From the NCBI GenBank assembly GCA_016936355.1, contig JAFGYB010000025.1:1-64000 (forward strand): DNA of 64,000 bases. Reading direction: 5' to 3'. The stretch comes from Bacteroidales bacterium. GTDB taxonomy: Bacteria > Bacteroidota > Bacteroidia > Bacteroidales > F082. Of this stretch, positions 37,552-45,273 are shown piece by piece (the first letter of the stretch is position 1; each line of letters starts with the position of its first letter). Made by a program: the position numbers and the translations under genes. Under the pieces are notes generated by a model. The model was given only the letters and a program-made list of their open reading frames with translations. It did not search any database and was not told where the DNA came from.

Positions 37552-39072
37552 ATGAAAGCCAAATCTATATTTATCTGGTCATCTGTACTTATTCTCGCTG
37601 CAGAAACAGCAATCTATTTTACCCTATGGAAACCGGTCGTGTGGTTCATGATCCTTTTCGGTCCCCTGATTTTGCTTGGGCTTTATGACATGACGCAGAA
37701 ACGCCATGCCATCAAACGTAATTTTCCCGTTGTCGGGAATTTTCGTTATCTGCTCGAAACTTTCAGGCCGGAGATCATGCAGTATTTTGTAGAAACCGAT
37801 ACAGAAGGACGCCCCATCAACCGGATTATGCGATCCATGGTTTACGAAAGAGCCAAGAAGGTAAACGACACCACTCCTTTCGGAACCGAAATGGATGTGT
37901 ATGCTGAAGGATACGAGTGGATGCCTCATTCCATTTATGCCAAGAATTTCGGCACCATTGATTCCAATCCGCGGGTTCAGATCGGTGGTGCAGATTGCAA
38001 GCAGCCTTACAATGCCAGTATTCTCAACATTTCGGCCATGAGTTTCGGAGCGCTTAGCAAAAATGCCGTGATGGCTATGAATAAGGGAGCTAAACTGGGT
38101 GGTTTTGCGCAAAATACCGGTGAAGGAGGATTAAGTCCTTACCATTTAAAATACGGGGGCGATATTTTCTGGCAAATCGGAACAGGCTATTTTGGTTGCC
38201 GGACCAAAGACGGTAAGTTCTCACCTGAACTGTTCCGCGAAAAAGCCAACCTGGAACAAGTCAAAATGATCGAAATTAAAATTTCCCAGGGTGCCAAACC
38301 CGGACACGGTGGCGTATTGCCGGCCAGCAAAAACACGAAAGAAATTGCCGGCATCCGGTTGGTTGAACCCCACACGGATGTATTATCGCCGCCCATGCAC
38401 TCGGCATTCAGTAATGCCAAAGAGCTCACCTTATTTATAAAGCAGCTACGGGATCTGTCAGGGGGCAAACCTGTTGGATTTAAATTGTGTGTCGGTCAGA
38501 AGAAAGAGTTCACCGACATTTGTGAAGCCATGCTTGAAACCGGAATCAAACCTGATTTTATTACGGTCGATGGTGGTGAAGGGGGAACCGGAGCTGCACC
38601 AGTTGAATTTTCCAATTCACTGGGAATGCCTTTGAGAGAAGGATTGTCTTTTGTCTACGATACGCTCATCCATTATGATCTGAAAAAGGACATCAAACTG
38701 ATCGCCTCAGGAAAAGTTATTTCAGGTTTTGATATGGTACGAACCATGGCACTGGGTGCCGACCTATGCAACAGTGCCCGCGCCATGATGATGGCCACAG
38801 GATGTATCCAGGCACTGGAATGCAATAAAAACACCTGCCCTACCGGCGTAGCCACTCAGAACAAAACACTGATGAAAGGATTGGTAGTGGAAGACAAATC
38901 GGTGAAAGTAGCCAACTTTCACGAGGTAACCATCCGTAGTTTTATTGAATTACTGGGTGCCGCAGGAATCTCTGATCATTCAGAACTGAACAGAACGCAC
39001 ATTTACAGAAGAGTTAATGGGGAAAAAGTAATGCGCTACGACGAAATTTACCCTTACCAGCAGGCTGAATAA
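37552..39072 (+). CDS. Membrane-anchored glutamate-synthase-like FMN/Fe-S protein
   Basis: The 506-residue product starts with two membrane helices (about 5-22 and 27-45), followed by the FMN-binding synthase domain of the GltB family. Conserved pieces include SAMSFGALSKNAV, GGLSPYHLKYGGD, ISQGAKPGHGG, DGGEGGTGAAP and the CIQALECNKNTCPTGVATQ segment, whose Cys-x5-Cys-x4-Cys pattern binds a 3Fe-4S cluster in glutamate synthase. The glutaminase and C-terminal beta-helix domains are absent, so it cannot be a normal glutamate synthase. The membrane anchor and the link to poxB suggest a quinone-coupled redox enzyme; the substrate is unknown. Confidence 0.85.
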   Translation: MKAKSIFIWSSVLILAAETAIYFTLWKPVVWFMILFGPLILLGLYDMTQKRHAIKRNFPVVGNFRYLLETFRPEIMQYFVETDTEGRPINRIMRSMVYERAKKVNDTTPFGTEMDVYAEGYEWMPHSIYAKNFGTIDSNPRVQIGGADCKQPYNASILNISAMSFGALSKNAVMAMNKGAKLGGFAQNTGEGGLSPYHLKYGGDIFWQIGTGYFGCRTKDGKFSPELFREKANLEQVKMIEIKISQGAKPGHGGVLPASKNTKEIAGIRLVEPHTDVLSPPMHSAFSNAKELTLFIKQLRDLSGGKPVGFKLCVGQKKEFTDICEAMLETGIKPDFITVDGGEGGTGAAPVEFSNSLGMPLREGLSFVYDTLIHYDLKKDIKLIASGKVISGFDMVRTMALGADLCNSARAMMMATGCIQALECNKNTCPTGVATQNKTLMKGLVVEDKSVKVANFHEVTIRSFIELLGAAGISDHSELNRTHIYRRVNGEKVMRYDEIYPYQQAE

Positions 39073-39088
39073 TATTCTTTGTGCCGTT

Positions 39089-39172
39089 GTTCGTTTCATC
39101 AAAAAAAATACTGATTTTTGCACCATCAGAAAGAAACGAACTAATTTACAGTCCATGAGCCTTTAGTCATGG
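39089..39172. other. Nested stem-loops before cyoE
   Basis: A 9-bp repeat GTTCGTTTC/GAAACGAAC (39089-39097, 39133-39141) encloses an inner CTGAT/ATCAG stem, and a second CCATGA/TCATGG stem-loop follows (39153-39172). No long T tract follows on either strand, so a classic terminator is unlikely. A 5' leader structure of cyoE is one possibility. Confidence 0.4.
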
Positions 39173-39191
39173 TTGTTGACAGCACAATCCT

Positions 39192-40061
39192 ATGAAAAAA
39201 CTGAGAAGTTTTCTTGCACTTTTAGCCGAACTCAATAAAGTTCGCATCACCATTGTTGTAACCCTTACTACCCTGGCTGGTTATACTCTTGCTGCCAAAA
39301 CCATTGACACACACGTGCTCCTACCTCTGCTTGGAATATTTATACTGGCCTGTGGCTCGGCTGCCTTCAACCAGTTTCAGGAACAGGACCGGGATATACT
39401 GATGGAACGGACCAAAAACAGGCCCTTGCCATCGGGCAGGATCAAACCGGTATGGGTGGTGGTTATTGCTTTTATTGAAATTGTGCTGGGTACCTGGATC
39501 GTTTTTGTAGGAAGCAATATTGAAGCAGCTATTCTGGCCTTTCTCGCTTTTGTCTGGTATAACCTTATATATACTCCCCTGAAAAGAGTAACGGCTTTTG
39601 CCGTGATCCCAGGCAGTGTAATTGGCGCCATTCCGCCCGTTGTGGGCTGGGTTGCAGGAGGAGGCAAACTGACCGATCCGGGTCTGTTCATTATTGCCTT
39701 TTTCTTTTTCATATCGCAGGTCCCCCACTTCTGGTTACTTATGCTTAAATACGGGCAGGAATACGTGAATGCAGGATTCCCCTCCATTACCACCACCATG
39801 AATACCGTCCAGATCAAACGGGTTACTTTTGTATGGACAGTGGCCACCGCATTGAACGCTTTCCTGCTTGTGGAAGCCGGATTATTTCAAATTACTTTTT
39901 TTAAAATTCTGGTCCTTCTGGCAGCAGCCTGGCTGGTGTTCATTTTCTCCAGATTGTTGCGCAAAAAAGAACAGGAGTTGCGACCTTTTCACTATTTCAT
40001 GCGGTTAAATTATTTCGTTTTGGTGGTGATTATTTCCATGATCATCGATCCGCTGTTATAA
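39192..40061 (+). CDS. cyoE: Protoheme IX farnesyltransferase (heme o synthase)
   Basis: This UbiA-family membrane prenyltransferase adds a farnesyl chain to heme b to make heme o, which the bo3-type oxidase needs. The 289-residue product has about eight or nine membrane helices. The first Asp-rich site is NQFQEQDRDILMERTKNRPLP, and the YTPLKR and GAIPPVVGW segments of the family are present. It lies 4 kb from cyoA, between the FMN protein and the cydAB operon. Cytochrome bd does not use heme o, so its client is most likely CyoB. Confidence 0.94.
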   Translation: MKKLRSFLALLAELNKVRITIVVTLTTLAGYTLAAKTIDTHVLLPLLGIFILACGSAAFNQFQEQDRDILMERTKNRPLPSGRIKPVWVVVIAFIEIVLGTWIVFVGSNIEAAILAFLAFVWYNLIYTPLKRVTAFAVIPGSVIGAIPPVVGWVAGGGKLTDPGLFIIAFFFFISQVPHFWLLMLKYGQEYVNAGFPSITTTMNTVQIKRVTFVWTVATALNAFLLVEAGLFQITFFKILVLLAAAWLVFIFSRLLRKKEQELRPFHYFMRLNYFVLVVIISMIIDPLL

Positions 40062-40178
40062 ATTAGTTTTCAACATCCGTTCGGTTGAAAAACAAATAAC
40101 AACACCTATCTTTCTCGCTGTATGACAGATAACCATCGTGTCATTAGCTTATTTAGAATTAAATCAAATTAGTTTGAA

Positions 40179-40211
40179 TTGTATGAAAATATAAATTATG
40201 TCATAATTTTG
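40179..40211 (+). promoter_or_regulatory. Probable promoter of the DUF4492-cydAB operon
   Basis: A perfect -7 TAATTTTG (40204-40211) has a TTG 22 nt upstream (40179-40181). It lies 25 nt before the DUF4492 start. Confidence 0.5.
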
Positions 40212-40236
40212 TATTCTTCACATATTTAAGTACTCA

Positions 40237-40464
40237 ATGACTAATTTGTTACGGCGCGTATTTTCCTTTTACATTGACGGCTTTCGTAATATGACTGTAG
40301 GTAAACGACTTTGGATAATTATCTTCATCAAGTTATTCATCATGTTTGCCATTTTCAAAGTTTTTTTCTTCCATGATTTTTTAAAAACCCGCTTCCACAA
40401 CGACCATCAGCGAAGCGAATATGTTTTGGAACAATTAACAAAAACACCTAATCATAAAAATTAA
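40237..40464 (+). CDS. DUF4492 family protein, cytochrome bd associated
   Basis: The 75-residue product has the DUF4492 pattern: FYIDGFRNMTVGKRLW followed by one membrane helix (IIIFIKLFIMFAIFKVFFF) and a charged tail. The family is known mainly as a small gene directly upstream of cydA in Bacteroidota and some Campylobacterota. Here it ends 6 bp before the cydA ATG. A role in assembly or stability of the bd oxidase is inferred from that conserved placement only. Confidence 0.85.
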   Translation: MTNLLRRVFSFYIDGFRNMTVGKRLWIIIFIKLFIMFAIFKVFFFHDFLKTRFHNDHQRSEYVLEQLTKTPNHKN

Positions 40465-40470
40465 TTGCAT

Positions 40471-42009
40471 ATGGAAATTTTAAACACGGCTCTTGTCGAC
40501 TGGTCGCGGGCGCAATTCGCGCTTACGGCAATGTTCCACTGGCTGTTTGTTCCTCTGACACTGGGAACATCATTCATCATTGCCATTATGGAGACCATTT
40601 ACGTCAAAACAGGGAAAGACATCTGGAAACGGATCACTAAATTCTGGATGACTCTTTTCGCCATTAACTTTGCCATTGGTGTTGCCACCGGTATCATTCT
40701 GGAATTTGAATTTGGGACCAACTGGTCCAATTACTCCTGGTTTGTAGGTGATATTTTTGGTGCACCCCTTGCTGTTGAAGGCATCATGGCTTTCTTTATG
40801 GAAGCAACATTCTTTGCAGTCATGTTCTTTGGCTGGAACAAAGTGAGTAAAAAGTTCCACCTTATCTCTACCTGGATGGTAGCCATTGGTTCCAACCTTT
40901 CGGCTTTATGGATTCTGGTAGCCAACGCATGGATGCAAAATCCAGTGGGAATGCAGTTCAACCCGGTAACCGCCAGAAATGAAATGGTGAACTTCTGGGA
41001 AGTTTTGTTCTCACCCACCGCCATCAACAAATTTTTACATACGGTTACTTCATCCTATGTGCTATCAGCCATCTTTGTGTTGGGTGTTAGTGCCTGGTTC
41101 CTGTTGAAGAAAAGGAATATTGCTTTGGCCAAGAGAAGTATGGTGGTCTCATCAACTTTTGGTTTGGTGATGATTATTGTTACCATATTTAACGGAGATG
41201 AATCAGCTAGGGAAGTATACCGGACACAACCCATGAAATTCGCCTCTCTGGAAGGATTGTACTACGGTGCCAAGGCTGCTCCCCTGATCACTTTCGGAAT
41301 TTTTGATACCCACCGACCCACGATGGAAAATCAGGAACCCAAAGTATTTACCAACAAGTTTGAGGTTCCTAAACTGCTTTCGTTGATGGCTACGCTTAAT
41401 CCCAATTCTTATATTCCCGGTATCAACGATTATATTAAAGGGAACGAACATTATGGAATTGTTTCCTACTTTGACCGCATCAAAATGGGCAAAAAAGCCA
41501 TAGGTGCGCTCAAAGAATATCAGCAGGAACGAGGCAAAAACGACAGCATTGCCAATACTGCCCTGACCACTTTCCATAAAAATTATAAATACTTTGGGTA
41601 CGGTTATTTCAACGATCCGTATAATCTGATCCCCAACGTGCCTTTGGTTTTCTACTCATTCCACACGATGGTTGGACTGGGATTCTGGTTCCTGATCCTC
41701 TTCATCTTTGGGCTGACTTATGCACTGAAAGATAAAATTCAAACCAAACGCTGGTTCCTGTATGCAGCACTGTGGACCATTCCGCTGGCCTGGCTGGCTT
41801 CCGAAGCCGGCTGGATCGTGAATGAAATGGGAAGACAGCCCTGGGTTATTCAGGATCTGATGCCGACAACAACTGCTATTTCAAACATCAATACGACCTC
41901 CGTAATGATTACTTTCTTCCTGTTTGCAGTAACATTCACCATCCTGTTAATTGCAGAAATCAGGATCATGCTGAATCAGATTAAACAACTTAAAGATGGA
42001 GGGAACTAA
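40471..42009 (+). CDS. cydA: Cytochrome bd quinol oxidase subunit I
   Basis: CydA carries hemes b558, b595 and d and oxidises quinol to reduce oxygen with high affinity. From the ATG the product is 512 residues, beginning MEILNTALVDWSRAQFALT. His23 (heme b595 ligand), the KFLHTVTSSY histidine (heme b558), the NGDES motif, and GRQPWVI are present. The length fits the long quinol-loop class. A TTG two codons earlier is possible but the ATG fits the family start. It lies 2 bp before cydB and shares the promoter upstream of DUF4492. Confidence 0.97.
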   Translation: MEILNTALVDWSRAQFALTAMFHWLFVPLTLGTSFIIAIMETIYVKTGKDIWKRITKFWMTLFAINFAIGVATGIILEFEFGTNWSNYSWFVGDIFGAPLAVEGIMAFFMEATFFAVMFFGWNKVSKKFHLISTWMVAIGSNLSALWILVANAWMQNPVGMQFNPVTARNEMVNFWEVLFSPTAINKFLHTVTSSYVLSAIFVLGVSAWFLLKKRNIALAKRSMVVSSTFGLVMIIVTIFNGDESAREVYRTQPMKFASLEGLYYGAKAAPLITFGIFDTHRPTMENQEPKVFTNKFEVPKLLSLMATLNPNSYIPGINDYIKGNEHYGIVSYFDRIKMGKKAIGALKEYQQERGKNDSIANTALTTFHKNYKYFGYGYFNDPYNLIPNVPLVFYSFHTMVGLGFWFLILFIFGLTYALKDKIQTKRWFLYAALWTIPLAWLASEAGWIVNEMGRQPWVIQDLMPTTTAISNINTTSVMITFFLFAVTFTILLIAEIRIMLNQIKQLKDGGN

Positions 42010-42011
42010 TC

Positions 42012-43169
42012 ATGTTTGAAAATTTAACCTATCTCGCATTACAACACTATTGGTGGGCCATTATCGCCCTGTTGGGAGCTATTCTCGTATTCATGCTCTT
42101 TGTTCAGGGGGGGCAAACCTTGCTGTACACCCTTGGTAAAACCGATAACGAAGTAAAAATGCTGGTGAATGCACTGGGCAGAAAATGGGATCTTACTTTT
42201 ACTACCCTGGTAACTTTTGGTGGCGCTGCCTTTGCCTCCTTCCCGTTGTTTTATTCCACCAGTTTCGGAGGTGCCTACTGGGTATGGATCATCATACTGT
42301 TTGCCTTCATTTTGCAGGCTGTATCGTATGAATACCGTTCCAAAGCAAACAACCTGCTGGGAACCAAAACCTACGATGTATTTTTGTTTATCAATGGATT
42401 GATCGGAACCGTATTTTTGGGTACGGCTGTGGCCACCTTCTTTACGGGATCTTCGTTCCATATTAACAACATGCACAGTTCGTTTTGGGACACCCCTTTT
42501 GGAGGGCTGGAACTGGCGCTGAATTTCGGCAGATATGCCACGTATGTGAACCTGTCGCTAGGACTGGCTGTATTCTTCCTTTCGAGGGTGTTGGCCAGCA
42601 TGTATTTTATCAACAGCATCGACGATAAGGACCTCAACGAACGAAGCAGAAAGACCATCTTCACCAATGCCATCCCCTTCCTTGTATTCTTCCTGTTCTT
42701 CCTTATCAACGTACTGGTCATGAAAGGATTTAACTACGATCCCCAGACCGGTGTAGTGAACATGGAAGCGTTCAAGTACCTGCACAATCTGCTGGCCATG
42801 CCGGTGGTTCTCATCATTCTCCTCTTGGGAATTGTAGCAGTGCTTTGGGGTATTATCAGAGGTTATTTCTTCTTTGAAAAATGCGGAAGCAAAGCCATTT
42901 GGTTCACCGGTATCGGAGTTGTTCTGACTGTTTTTGCTTTGTTTATCACCGTTGGATACAACCACACTCCTTTTTATCCATCCATTACTGATCTGCAAAG
43001 CTCACTGACCATTCAGAATGCTTCTTCCAGTAAATATACACTAACGGCTATGTCCTACGTTTCATTGCTGGTACCGTTTGTTCTGGCTTATATCTGGTAT
43101 GCATGGTCCTCCATGAACAAACAGGATATTACGGCCAAAGAAATGGAAGAAGATAAACATGCCTATTAA
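42012..43169 (+). CDS. cydB: Cytochrome bd quinol oxidase subunit II
   Basis: CydB is the structural partner of CydA and holds no heme b itself. The 385-residue product has eight to nine membrane helices, starting MFENLTYLALQHYWW. The VQGGQTLLY segment corresponds to the first conserved helix pair, although the Bacteroidota form is diverged from E. coli. It ends with a charged cytoplasmic tail. Gap to cydA is 2 bp and to the following microprotein 24 bp. Confidence 0.95.
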   Translation: MFENLTYLALQHYWWAIIALLGAILVFMLFVQGGQTLLYTLGKTDNEVKMLVNALGRKWDLTFTTLVTFGGAAFASFPLFYSTSFGGAYWVWIIILFAFILQAVSYEYRSKANNLLGTKTYDVFLFINGLIGTVFLGTAVATFFTGSSFHINNMHSSFWDTPFGGLELALNFGRYATYVNLSLGLAVFFLSRVLASMYFINSIDDKDLNERSRKTIFTNAIPFLVFFLFFLINVLVMKGFNYDPQTGVVNMEAFKYLHNLLAMPVVLIILLLGIVAVLWGIIRGYFFFEKCGSKAIWFTGIGVVLTVFALFITVGYNHTPFYPSITDLQSSLTIQNASSSKYTLTAMSYVSLLVPFVLAYIWYAWSSMNKQDITAKEMEEDKHAY

Positions 43170-43193
43170 TGTTGAACGCTAAAAAGTAGAAAT

Positions 43194-43310
43194 ATGCTGA
43201 AAGAAATAATTTGGTTTTTTACCTGGCCCTTGATCATTTGGATCTCGTACAAATTAACACGATTATCACTGAAGAAGTTTGAGAAAGTTGAAGAAGCTTC
43301 TGAAGAATAA
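43194..43310 (+). CDS. CydX-like cytochrome bd small subunit (38 aa)
   Basis: A short frame directly after cydB encodes 38 residues, beginning MLKEIIWFFTWPLIIWISYK. It has one N-terminal membrane helix with three tryptophans and an acidic, lysine-rich C-terminus. E. coli CydX is 37 residues with the same layout (hydrophobic Trp-containing helix, then a charged tail) and the same position after cydB. The gene ends 12 bp before a strong terminator, so it belongs to the operon. Sequence identity to CydX is low; the assignment rests on position, size and topology. Confidence 0.7.
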   Translation: MLKEIIWFFTWPLIIWISYKLTRLSLKKFEKVEEASEE

Positions 43311-43322
43311 ATTCCTCAATTC

Positions 43323-43353
43323 AAAAAAGCTCCGGTAAGACCGGAGCTTTTTT
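43323..43353 (+). terminator. Terminator of the cydAB operon
   Basis: A 14-bp perfect stem (AAAAAAGCTCCGGT/ACCGGAGCTTTTTT) with an AAG loop ends in six T residues. It follows the microprotein stop by 12 bp. Confidence 0.95.
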
Positions 43354-43380
43354 GTTATATCTGAATTTGCTCTATTTTTG
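43351..43380 (+). promoter_or_regulatory. Promoter of rsmE
   Basis: A -33 TTTG (43351-43354), an 18-nt spacer and a perfect -7 TATTTTTG (43373-43380) precede the rsmE ATG by 21 nt. The -33 box overlaps the T tract of the cyd terminator. Confidence 0.65.
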
Positions 43381-43401
43381 TGAAACAAATGATGTGATTT
43401 C

Positions 43402-44109
43402 ATGGAACACCGCCTTTTCTACTGTACCGATATTGTTGAACCTGCTTTTGATTTAAACAGCGAAGAATCGGGACATATTGTCCGGGTACTGCGAATGAAA
43501 CCCGGCGATGAAGTCGATTTCACTAATGGCAAAGGCATGCTTTTTCATTGTGTATTGACCCACGACAATCCCAAAGCCTGCCGGTTTGAAATCCTGAGCT
43601 CAGAACCAGGAAAAGACAAACGAAACTTTCAGCTACATCTTGCGGTAGCCCCCACAAAAAACATCAGCCGCTATGAATGGTTTCTTGAAAAAGCTACCGA
43701 AATGGGAGTAGATCGGATTACTCCGTTCTATGGGAAACATTCCGAAAGAAAAGTAATTAAAACCGACCGGTTAAAGCGAGTGATAACGGCTGCCCTGAAG
43801 CAGTCGCTGAAAACCGTTCATCCGGTTCTGGATGAAGGAGTCAGCTTTACCCAGCTGATTAACCAACCTTTCGAAGGACAAAAATTCATCGCCTATATTG
43901 ATGATGGTGTTACTCTTGAACTCTCAAAAGCCTATACCCCGGGCGAAAATGCACTGGTCCTGATTGGTCCGGAAGGAGGATTCCATTCCGATGAAGCTGC
44001 TGCCGCCAAAACTGCCGGTTTCGTCCCTGTAAAACTGGGCCCCTTTCGATTGAGAACAGAAACAGCCGCTATTGCAGCCTGTCACACCATTCAGTTACTC
44101 AATTATTAA
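43402..44109 (+). CDS. rsmE: 16S rRNA (uracil1498-N3)-methyltransferase
   Basis: RsmE methylates U1498 of 16S rRNA in the decoding region. The 235-residue product has an N-terminal PUA-like domain and a C-terminal SPOUT fold. The trefoil-knot SAM site is visible as LIGPEGGFHSDE and the LRTETAAIAACH end. It has its own promoter and probably leads into the next flavoprotein gene (49 bp gap). Confidence 0.94.
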   Translation: MEHRLFYCTDIVEPAFDLNSEESGHIVRVLRMKPGDEVDFTNGKGMLFHCVLTHDNPKACRFEILSSEPGKDKRNFQLHLAVAPTKNISRYEWFLEKATEMGVDRITPFYGKHSERKVIKTDRLKRVITAALKQSLKTVHPVLDEGVSFTQLINQPFEGQKFIAYIDDGVTLELSKAYTPGENALVLIGPEGGFHSDEAAAAKTAGFVPVKLGPFRLRTETAAIAACHTIQLLNY

Positions 44110-44158
44110 GTTCCGAAGATTTACTTCCCGTTCCACAAAAAGTGAGTAACTTTAGTGA

Positions 44159-45184
44159 ATGGAACTGTTTGATGTTGTCATTGTTGGTGCTGGTCCTGCC
44201 GGATTGAGGTGTGCCGAAATGCTGCAACCCTCGGGGTTAAGTGTGTTGATATTGGAGAAAAACGGAGCAATCGGAGCTAAAATTTGCGCAGGCGGAATCA
44301 CCCGGAAATTTTTCAATATATACGATCCTCCTCAGGAAATATTGGAATTTAAAAGCAATCAAACCCTGGTTACTTCCGACAATAGCGAATTCCTGATACA
44401 AAACACAGAACCTTTTATTTACACTTTAAACAGAAAGGCATTCGGTCAGTGGCAGGCAGCACGGATCACTGCTTCCAGTGTTCAGATCAGGACAGGAATG
44501 CTGGTTACCCAAATCGGAAAACAAGCTATAGAAGTGAACCGAAATCACAAAATCGGTTTTAGATACCTGGTGGGAGCCGACGGCCCCAATTCCATTGTGC
44601 GCAGGTATCTGAAACTTCCCTCCCGCAAACGAATCATCACATTGCAGTATACTGTACCTTCAGAAAACGAAAAAAAATTTGAAGTCCACATAAAAAAAAG
44701 ACTGTTTGGGGTCGGGTATGGATGGGTATTCCCCCACGGTTCCTATTTCACTGTGGGTTGTGGTATGAGCGCAGGCTCCATGACTCCCGGTCAGTTAAAA
44801 AAGAATTTCCATCAGTGGCTGATTGAAACAGAAATCAAAACCAATGGAGCCCGGATAGAGAGCTTCCCTATCCTTTACGATTATCAGGGATATCAATTCG
44901 GAAATTTTTACCTGGCCGGAGAAGCTGCCGGGTTTACTTCAGGCCTGACAGGAGAAGGCATTTATCCGGCGCTGGCTTCCGGAACCGCCATTGCCCAGCA
45001 CATACTGAACAACAAATCGGCTAAAGAACAAATCGACGAAGTGATCCAACATAAAAAAACCCAGGAAAGATACCTTTCATTGTTTCAACACGCTGGATTT
45101 TTAGGAAACACTCTTATCAGAGCCACTATCAGTCTCTTACACACTGATTCTATTAAAAAATATATTCTAAAAGGCTTTTCCTGA
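44159..45184 (+). CDS. Geranylgeranyl-reductase-family FAD-dependent oxidoreductase
   Basis: The 341-residue product starts with an FAD-binding Rossmann motif (VIVGAGPAGLRCAEML). It has an ADGPNSIVRR segment and the second FAD motif FYLAGEAAGFTSGLTGEGI, the pattern of the geranylgeranyl reductase (GGR) family. These enzymes saturate isoprenoid chains or reduce other hydrophobic double bonds. The KICAGGIT segment near the start is typical of this branch. Quinone side-chain saturation, carotenoid or lipid modification are possible; none is shown. An upstream TAACTTTA is a weak -7 candidate. Confidence 0.85.
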   Translation: MELFDVVIVGAGPAGLRCAEMLQPSGLSVLILEKNGAIGAKICAGGITRKFFNIYDPPQEILEFKSNQTLVTSDNSEFLIQNTEPFIYTLNRKAFGQWQAARITASSVQIRTGMLVTQIGKQAIEVNRNHKIGFRYLVGADGPNSIVRRYLKLPSRKRIITLQYTVPSENEKKFEVHIKKRLFGVGYGWVFPHGSYFTVGCGMSAGSMTPGQLKKNFHQWLIETEIKTNGARIESFPILYDYQGYQFGNFYLAGEAAGFTSGLTGEGIYPALASGTAIAQHILNNKSAKEQIDEVIQHKKTQERYLSLFQHAGFLGNTLIRATISLLHTDSIKKYILKGFS

Positions 45185-45250
45185 CCGGTTCCGGTTATTT
45201 GGATTAATAAAATTTAAGTCTCATCTGTAATAAAAATCGGGATGTTGTTT

Positions 45251-45258
45251 TACCTTTG
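45251..45258 (+). promoter_or_regulatory. -7 element upstream of the acyltransferase gene
   Basis: A perfect TACCTTTG lies 15 nt before the ATG. No TTG is found at the expected -33 position. Confidence 0.5.
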
Positions 45259-45273
45259 TAAAAAAGGACATGT

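Noticed and set aside
40066-40092. Stem-loop after cyoE as a terminator
   Set aside because: The 8-bp stem is not followed by a T tract on either strand.
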